Assembly: GCA_963693315.1 (NCBI GenBank)
Contig: OY856188.1
Span: 244,137,926 to 244,201,925, forward strand
DNA from: Diogma glabrata
Lineage: Eukaryota > Arthropoda > Insecta > Diptera > Cylindrotomidae
Direction: 5' to 3'
DNA: 64,000 nt
In this document: piece by piece, positions 57,265-64,000 of the stretch
Layout: every line of letters begins with the position of its first letter
How positions within the stretch are numbered: position 1 is the first letter of the stretch
Program-made: the position numbers and the translations under genes
The notes under the pieces: generated by a model
What the model saw: only the letters and a program-made list of their open reading frames with translations
Told to the model about the DNA's origin: nothing
Databases searched by the model: none

Positions 57265-58726
57265 GCAAATTATATAGTTATTTTTTTTGTAATTTCAAGA
57301 TAAGTGCAATTTACAATATATAATGAATAAAAAAATTATGTAAAGTATTATTTCATTCTTCGGAATATTTCTTATTTGCGTAAATTTTTTTTAGGAGAAG
57401 GTTACTATTGTTGTTGAAAATGTCATGAAATATTCCACAAGAATTTATTAAATTATATTTCACACATAAAATGGCTTTCAAAGTCTCAAGTAGAGTTTCT
57501 GCTCGAAAGATCCGGTCTCGATATGCTCGAGAAAGATTTGTTATCTTGAACTCCCAAATCTCGAGGAATTATTTCCACATTTTCGAGATTCTCATTTGAG
57601 AAACATTATCTCGAGATTTAACAAATCACCATAAATCCGATTCAATTCAACAACTAAATGAACTTTTAGATGACTGTTGCGGACCCGCCAAAAGCGGGAC
57701 GTCTGGTCACCTTAGCTTAATCCCCTGTGAAAATGGGTTTTGAAAGTGTATTATCATTTTCACTACATAAAAAATGTAGCACGGCAGTATGGTATTTTCA
57801 TAAAATTTTACAAAGTTTTTAGCCAAAACAACCATGAAAATATATAGAATATGAATTTTGAATATTATGTTGGCGATTTCTAATTTAATAATTTATATTT
57901 CCTATCGTAGAAAAAAATTCCATTGCCTATGTTTCGCCACGCGTGATAAAAACGTTTTTTGTTCATGAAACTGCCCCATTCGACGCGGACGCGTTTCGTG
58001 AACAAATTTTCATTCACGAACAAACATTGTTTTTATCTCTTGCGATTTAGCTGGATGGCTACGATGAATGTTTGTTATTTAATGCATAGCTATTTGTGAT
58101 TAGTACAGTTTTCGACTTATTTTCAAAAATGTTAATATTTTTACTGCATTTTCCTCTCCCCCTTAAATTTGAACATTACAAAAGAAAACATTTAAAAAAA
58201 TTCATACTTTTAAGAAATTCCGACACCACCTCCCCCCTAACCGATCATTTTTCAATATAAATTTTGTATGACAATCGAATGTTTTAGTTCTTTAGAGTTT
58301 AGACCTTCGCGTATAACTTTTTCTGTGTGTGCGTCTGAATATTGCCATATTATTTATTTTTATTTTTTGCGAATAACTTAAAGTAGACAACTCATATATG
58401 TACTTCATGTACAGTATTTATACTCCAAATGTGTACGAAAAAATTTGCAAAAATCAATATTTATATGATTAATCACTTATACTCCATTATCAGTCCTATC
58501 ACACAAATTTCTGTATAGTCATTATTTATTGGTCTTAAGTAAGATAACCTTTTCTTGATCTTCTAAAATTAAAATTATTATCAAACACATTCAAACACAT
58601 TGTATTATCATTTATCAAACACGTTAGCTAAACAACAATTTTAGTGAAATTGGTAAGTTAATTGTTTTTAACAAATCAAAGCAAAGAAACGCTATGTCAT
58701 TGTTTAAAGTTCATTAAACATTTTAG
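57265..58726. other. Non-coding stretch upstream of the P450
   Basis: No gene is supported. A CTCGAGA-rich patch with several short inverted words lies at 57490-57620. 57955-58045 holds a hairpin around TTTTGTTCATGAAA/TTTCGTGAACAAA. Confidence 0.45.
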
Positions 58727-59045
58727 GGTTCGGTTTTTTATAACAAACCCTATTGGTGAGAGTAAAACGTATTTTACCCATTATATCGATTATCTCATAA
58801 GTAAACTATAAATCCTACGGACCTGAAATTTGAGATTCATATAAAATTGACATAGCCACACAAGATGAGCAGTTAAAAAATAAATAAAGTTGTTTTTATT
58901 TGTTTTGCTGGGATACGATGTGAGGTATTTAAGAAAATACATTTTTTTCGAGTCAAGTAGGGTATCAATGTAGGCTCCACTTCAGTATTCCTGGAAAATA
59001 TATTTTGGAATTTTATACCCCACCATTTTTTGTATAATTTTAAAT
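58727..59045 (-). repeat. Inverted repeat arm, on the 5' side of the P450 gene
   Basis: It is the reverse complement of 55138-55445. Words in common (read on the minus strand) are ATGGTGGGGTATAAAATTCC, GATACCCTACTTGA and ATAATCGATATAATG. The tandem array is not present on this side. Confidence 0.8.
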
Positions 59046-59440
59046 AAGGGCGTTTCTTTACGTTTTCTTTCCTCAATTAGCTCTGAACCTAATTGTTCGA
59101 AAGTCTTATGACCTTTTTGGAATGATACAAAAATTAGTCAGTTTTTAACAGTGGCGAAGCGTCGGTATAGACACACTAGACAGTGTCTACCCAAACATAA
59201 TATAAATATGAAACTTTGTTTTCATATTGTTCACTTTAAGATTATTTTGGTTATTATTTGTTTCAGTAGAGAAAAATGAATAGTGAGAATTAAATGAATT
59301 TTTTACCAAAATAAATTTTTTACCAAAAAAAAAAAAAAATACGGTATGTAATGCAACATAAAAATTGAATTAATAAAATTGAATTGATGAAGTCATGAGG
59401 GAAGTTCGAAGAAATTGTTTTTTTTTGTAACAAATTTGAA
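59046..59440. other. Non-coding stretch
   Basis: No feature was recognised apart from a poly-A run near 59326. Confidence 0.4.
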
Positions 59441-59520
59441 CCTGAACCCAAACCCGAACCGAACCCGAACCCACTAAATTTTAATGTATTAAACCCGTAC
59501 CTGAACCTGCACCCAAATTT
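59440..59520. repeat. GAACCC/AACCCG minisatellite
   Basis: CTGAACC, AAACCCG, AACCGAACCCGAACCC and later ACCTGAACC words repeat imperfectly. The repeat replaces the end of the LINE frame next to it. Confidence 0.75.
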
Positions 59521-59529
59521 TTCTGGGTT

Positions 59530-61740
59530 CGAAACACTGGAATTTCACCCATGTTACATAACGAGCAAATGCTAGATGTACCGCTTTGAAAGGCCCTTGC
59601 ATTTAAATTAATAAGAGCTCCCCTCGTTTTAAATATCACCATTATTTTATGCGACGCGATCTTGTCAATGAAGTATTTTGGTACATTTATATATTCTAAG
59701 TTACAATAATCACCGTGAAAAGTGGAAAATTCACATCTGTCTATTTCCTTTAGATTGTTTAAGATTTGTTCCGTATGCTGCTTTAAATCTTGTATATTTA
59801 AACTCTCTAGACATAACGATAAACCACATTTTTCAGCTAAGGTGTACCATTCCGTAACCCAAAACGATTTCAGCTTGATAGTTTCTAAAGCTAATACCTT
59901 TGGTAAACGATGATTTGGATATTGTAGAATTTTAACTATATAGTTGAAGTGCATTTTAAGAGAGTATTGAAATGTTTTATGTAAGCCTGATTCGAGATAT
60001 AACATATAATTTGGCATGTTCTTGGGTAAACAGAACATCCTTTTCAGAAAAAATCTCTGTAATTGTTCAACTTCGCGATATTCAAGACAACCCCACACCT
60101 GGGGCGCTGTAACACAGAAAAGCTCTAGAGATTGATTCAAAAATATTGATTTTGCTAGAAAAGAGGACACAGCTCTTATAAATGAATTCATTCCAAATAT
60201 AATTTATGCTAGATTTAGTTGCTTTTAGTTTTGATTTTAAATGCGGGTGAAAGGATAATTTTGGTGTTAGCTCTACGCCTAGATAGTTGTATGATTTTAC
60301 AATCTCTATCGGTTCTCCACCAAAACGCCAATGTTCATTTAAAGTTCGTCAACCTCCACCAGTAAAAATTATTATTTTAGATTTGTTTAAATTCACAGAA
60401 AGATTCCATTGTTGACAGTAAGTTTCCAGTTGGTCAATCATTTCTTGTAAGGTTTTAGGATTGTTTGCCAATGTCGTCAGCATACTTAAGTATTTTTATC
60501 ACGACACCATTAATTTTTATTTCACCATCAACGCAATCGGACAAATCATTGATAAATAATGCGAATAGTAGGGGGCTTAGCAAACAACCCTGTTTTACTC
60601 CCATTTCCGTTTTGAACCATTCGGAGAGAAATTTGCCATTCCAAACACTACTGACAGTATTTTCATACAAATGTTTTATAATTGTAATAAATTTACTAGA
60701 TATGCCCATATTATACAATTTGAAAAATAATGCCGGTCTACCAACGCAGTCAAACGCCGATCGAAAGTCAACAAAAAATCCGTAAACTTTATGTTTCCTA
60801 TCCATTTCAATATTAATTATACTTATAAGATTAAAGATACAGTCAATGTTGAGTACCCACGTCGGAAGCCTGCTTGATGCTCATTCAAAATTTCATACGA
60901 TTCTACCCAATGTTCAAGGCGAGCTAACAATATACCGGCAAATAATTTTGCTACAGAATCCATGAACGATATTCCTCTATAATTCTCGGCTAAATTGACG
61001 TCACCTTTCTTAAATAACGGAAAAATTATGGATTTTTTAAAAGACTCTAGCGGTGACCCTGAATTATAAATTATATTAAATATTTTTACCAGTTTATCCA
61101 AGAATCTTACGGGGGCATTTTTATAGAACTCATACGGAATTCTATCATAGCCAGGAGCTTTTTTATTTTTGGCCTTTCTCAGTACTGCTAGAATTTCTTG
61201 TGAATGAATTTCGCCATCAAGTGCAGATATTAATATTTCGGGTTCGGCATACAAAATTGGCTTTGAAGCGTTTAATGGGTTCATAATACGCTTAAAATGT
61301 TCCACAAACATATTCATTGATATATCTGTCCCGTATACAAATTTTCGACCTCGAATTTCCCTTATTGCCGCACCCCAATCTTTCGAGTTGTTCATTGTAC
61401 TAAGTCGCTCTGCAAGACTTCGATTATATTGAAATTTTTTAAGGCGACAGAGTTTTTTATAATTTTGATTTTCTGCTAGGTATGTTTGTTTCAGATTGCT
61501 TGTACCATATTTTCTATAGACGCAGAATGCGTTAAATGACTTCTTCCGCGCTTTTAGGCAACTGAAATCGAACCATTTGTCTCTAAACACAGTTTTTTTA
61601 GCATTCATTTGGGTTATAATTGGTTGCTTCATAAATAATCTTTGTTGCCACTTGAATACTATCGATTTCAACCGACTCTATATCATTTTCATTAAAATCG
61701 CGAATAATCTTTTCAATATTATCAGCATATACTTCTGGGT
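59530..61740 (-). pseudogene. LINE ORF2 with few frameshifts
   Basis: 61671-60823 holds the pre-RT region and RT blocks (KAPGYDRIPYEFYKN, SIIFPLFKKGDVNLAENYRG, EHQAGFRRGYST). One base is missing near 60850. 60805-60455 continues with GFFVDFRSAFDCV, GVKQGCLLSPLLFALFINDL and LKYADDI, the catalytic box. A second shift follows YADDI. 60191-59530 holds the C-terminus, with a VWGCLEY block and a terminal CSLC finger, cut off by the minisatellite. Endonuclease and 5' end are not seen. The family differs from the other LINEs here and I cannot name its clade. Confidence 0.88.
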
Positions 61741-61849
61741 TCTGTTTGGTTCATAACAGTTGAGGCAGGAGTTGTAGTAGATTTTCAGACTGTTGGTAAC
61801 CATTTTCAATAATCGATAGAACAATTAGCATATGATCCGAAAAATTAAA

Positions 61850-62270
61850 ATGAAATCAAATATTTAAACTTTTTCTAAATTCTAATAATATTCTAAAAAT
61901 TCTTAAAAATTCAAAAATTGAGCCTTTTCCCAAAATTCTACAAATATTGCAAAAATTATAACAATATCAATAATTAAAACTTTTTCAAAAAATTTTAAAT
62001 ATATTGCAAAAATTATTACAAAAACAAAAATACAAACTTTTTTCAAAATTCAAAAAATATTTCAAAAACTAGAACAAGTTCAAAAATTTTCCGTTCCGCA
62101 TTTTCGTAATACAAACAGTTAAATTTTTTGACAACATTTTTTTGACAAACTTATAATGCCATAATTCTCAATAATAATAATAAAATTTCAGGTCGTACAA
62201 ATAATTAATTTTATTTTTTTCAGAAAAATTGGGTAAAAGAATAAATAAAAATCTTTCTTTTAACACACTT
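61850..62270 (-). repeat. Repeat family Y, first part of the split copy
   Basis: 61850-62100 matches, in reverse, the AATTTTTGAAAAAGTTT-type short tandem part of 22330-22870. 62125-62270 is one 145-bp unit of the GTCAAGTGTGTC array. It breaks off at ACACACTT and resumes at 63591. Confidence 0.8.
62267..62270. repeat. Target-site duplication ACTT, left copy
   Basis: ACTT stands directly before the insertion and again at 63591-63594. Confidence 0.6.
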
Positions 62271-63590
62271 TGTAATAGCTGGGGATAGCGGAAGCTATTA
62301 CTTTGAAACATACATCAAAAGTGCCGGTAGAGGGTTGAAGACCCCAATCATCTTTGGGATTTCCTGGACTTGCCCATGCCCGATCCACACACACACACAC
62401 ACACAACACGTATGTTTTGAGTTTACATAACCATTTTCGAGATACTACCTATCTTCATTTCATACTCTCATTTCCGTATCGTTAAAGGAACAACCATAAC
62501 AACAACCACCAAAAAGAACTAAATATTATTACTTACACTTAGTAATGTAGAGGTTCCTTAGTCGGCTTGCTCCGGGCTGGTTAGCAATTGGTTCGTATAA
62601 TCTTTATCGCATTCGTACTAATTTTATCTCAATTTTTTTTGATCAATTCTCGTAGAAATAAAATACTTCACACCAAAATCTGTCTTTTTCACTTTTTATT
62701 GACTTTATATTTTAACAAATTTTGATAATAATTAAAACGGTGCCATTTATATGTATCTTTAGTTTAGTTCTTATTTTTATAGGCTTATCCACTAAACAAT
62801 TAATTCTAGTCCATTTTATATTCACAATTCCAAATGGTAATCTTTTTCTTTTATTCTAAAATTTATCCACTTAATATTTATTAAACACTACTTCTTTAAC
62901 AATAAAATAAATTTTTTTCTTCTCCATAATAAATTTTCCATACAATTTAACTATTAAACATTCTTATCAAAAGTGAATGTTTTCATTACAAAACTAGACT
63001 AGTTTAAATTTTTTTTTTAAATTTATCCACTTTAAGTTTCCAATTAATACTTATTCAAACTTAGAACTTTTTTTTTGGATAATTCCTAATTCTTTACAAC
63101 TCACTTTACTATTCTTCACAGAATCTTACTACTTAACCACAAAATTAATTTAGGAGTACACAACTCATTAATTTTAATTAACAATAAGATAAGACTCTCT
63201 AACCATCAGTCTAGTTCACTCCCAACTGAATTTTTCTATTTTTCTAAGTTTATGATTTTGAGGAAAAAAAACGAAAAAAATGGCAAGTGTTGCAGTTTTT
63301 GATGGGAAAAAACTCATACAAATTTTATAATTTTATGGAAATAGAAAACCATTTCCACCACTTGCAGACTGGAATAGGAACAACGAAGGTTATTTTATTC
63401 AAATATCACCGTTGAGGTAATTGTCCATGAAAACTTCATATATCATGAGAAAAATTTTGAAATAATAAAAGAAATAAGAACACGAAGGTTTTGGACTGGA
63501 TTTAAGAAATGCAAGTGACGATGGTGTGAGAACGGTTGTTACCATAGGGTAACACGTAATAGGGATAAAGGGGATTTTCAATTCCTAACA
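62271..63590. mobile_element. Probable solo LTR, 1320 bp
   Basis: It starts TGTAATAGC and ends CCTAACA (TG...CA), is flanked by ACTT and sits inside one unit of the Y tandem array, which fixes its borders. The first bases form a 9-bp inverted repeat (GTAATAGCT/AGCTATTAC). There is no coding region. Known LTRs of some Ty3/gypsy lineages are this long. The strand is not decided. Confidence 0.65.
62386..62405. repeat. (CA)n microsatellite
   Basis: About ten CA units in a row lie inside the probable solo LTR. Confidence 0.95.
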
Positions 63591-64000
63591 ACTTGACAAC
63601 ATTTTTTTGACAAACTTTATGGCACCATAATTCTCAATAATAATAATAAAATTTCAGGTCGCACAAATGATTAATTTTAATTTTTTCCGAAAAATTAGGT
63701 AAAAAAATAAATAAAAATCTTTATTTTGACACACTTGACAACATTTTTTGAGGAACATATAATGCAATAATCTAGTTTTTGGTATCACATACCACTCCCA
63801 ACCATCAAGATTTCTTCAAATTCAATGTTTATATCCGGAATCACTTAAAATGAACGTTTTTAAGCCAAAAATATGCAAATTTCTTTGTTTTGACACACTT
63901 GACGATTTTTTGACACACTTCCGATATAGTTATCGAACACATCGTCCTTTCAGCTCTTCCCATTGAGTAAACTTATTTTTAGAAACAAAAGTTTTTGAAA
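63591..64000 (-). repeat. Repeat family Y, second part, runs off the window
   Basis: It continues the array with GACAACATTTTTTTGACAAA units. From 63770 it matches, in reverse, the non-tandem opening of 21530-21760 (TCAAGATTTCTTCAAATTCA, TTTGACACACTTGACGATTT). Confidence 0.85.

Noticed and set aside
59440..59520. The GAACCC/AACCCG tract as an internal telomere repeat
   Set aside because: The units are irregular and do not match the common insect telomere unit TTAGG. A minisatellite is sufficient.

Overview
The window is eukaryotic, AT-rich and almost entirely made of transposable elements. One host gene is recognisable, a CYP6-family cytochrome P450 at about 55.5-57.1 kb on the minus strand, with one 59-bp intron. 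The P450 family, the Himar-like irritans mariner, the BEL/Pao, Ty3/gypsy, Jockey-group and Penelope elements, and primer-binding sites that fit insect tRNA-Tyr, tRNA-Leu and tRNA-Trp all point to an insect, perhaps a dipteran. I cannot name the species. No tRNA, rRNA, operon or CRISPR array was seen. All repeat relationships were found by reading and were not computed.

Layout. 0-12 kb: a LINE fragment cut by the window edge, old LINE and Ty3/gypsy remnants (5.1-7.4 kb) and a large nested foldback element (9.4-11.1 kb). 12.2-18.6 kb: a complete BEL/Pao retrotransposon (minus strand) with two apparently identical 301-bp LTRs, a 5-bp target duplication and one open polyprotein frame. 19-22.9 kb: a deleted Ty3/gypsy remnant with a tRNA-Trp primer site, a broken irritans mariner and a tandem-repeat family called Y here. 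24.3-27.7 kb: a 5'-truncated Jockey-group LINE inserted in an older repeat, X, with an 8-bp duplication. 28.0-28.5 kb: a 504-bp palindromic element.

30.6-38.9 kb: I read this as one old Ty3/gypsy insertion, with 139/140-bp LTRs and a matching ATTTC duplication. Its protease and first RT part point the opposite way to gag and the rest of pol, so the interior looks inverted. It is filled with later elements, including a 268-bp element with two tandem palindromes and a hAT fragment. 40.7-45.8 kb: a decayed second BEL/Pao element, Y and LINE pieces. 48.0-49.4 kb: a Penelope-like element whose RT and endonuclease parts face opposite ways, as in twin priming. 50.9-51.9 kb: a hAT element with an 8-bp duplication and a transposase C-terminal relic.

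53.9-59.0 kb: a tandem array of about 285-bp units leads to the P450, and inverted copies of one repeat lie on both sides of the gene. The P450 keeps all family motifs but has a one-base frameshift near residue 55. 59.5-61.7 kb: a decayed LINE. 61.9-64 kb: a Y copy split by a 1320-bp TG...CA element flanked by ACTT, a probable solo LTR. The genes do not form a pathway. The layout records successive nested insertions around one detoxification-type gene.
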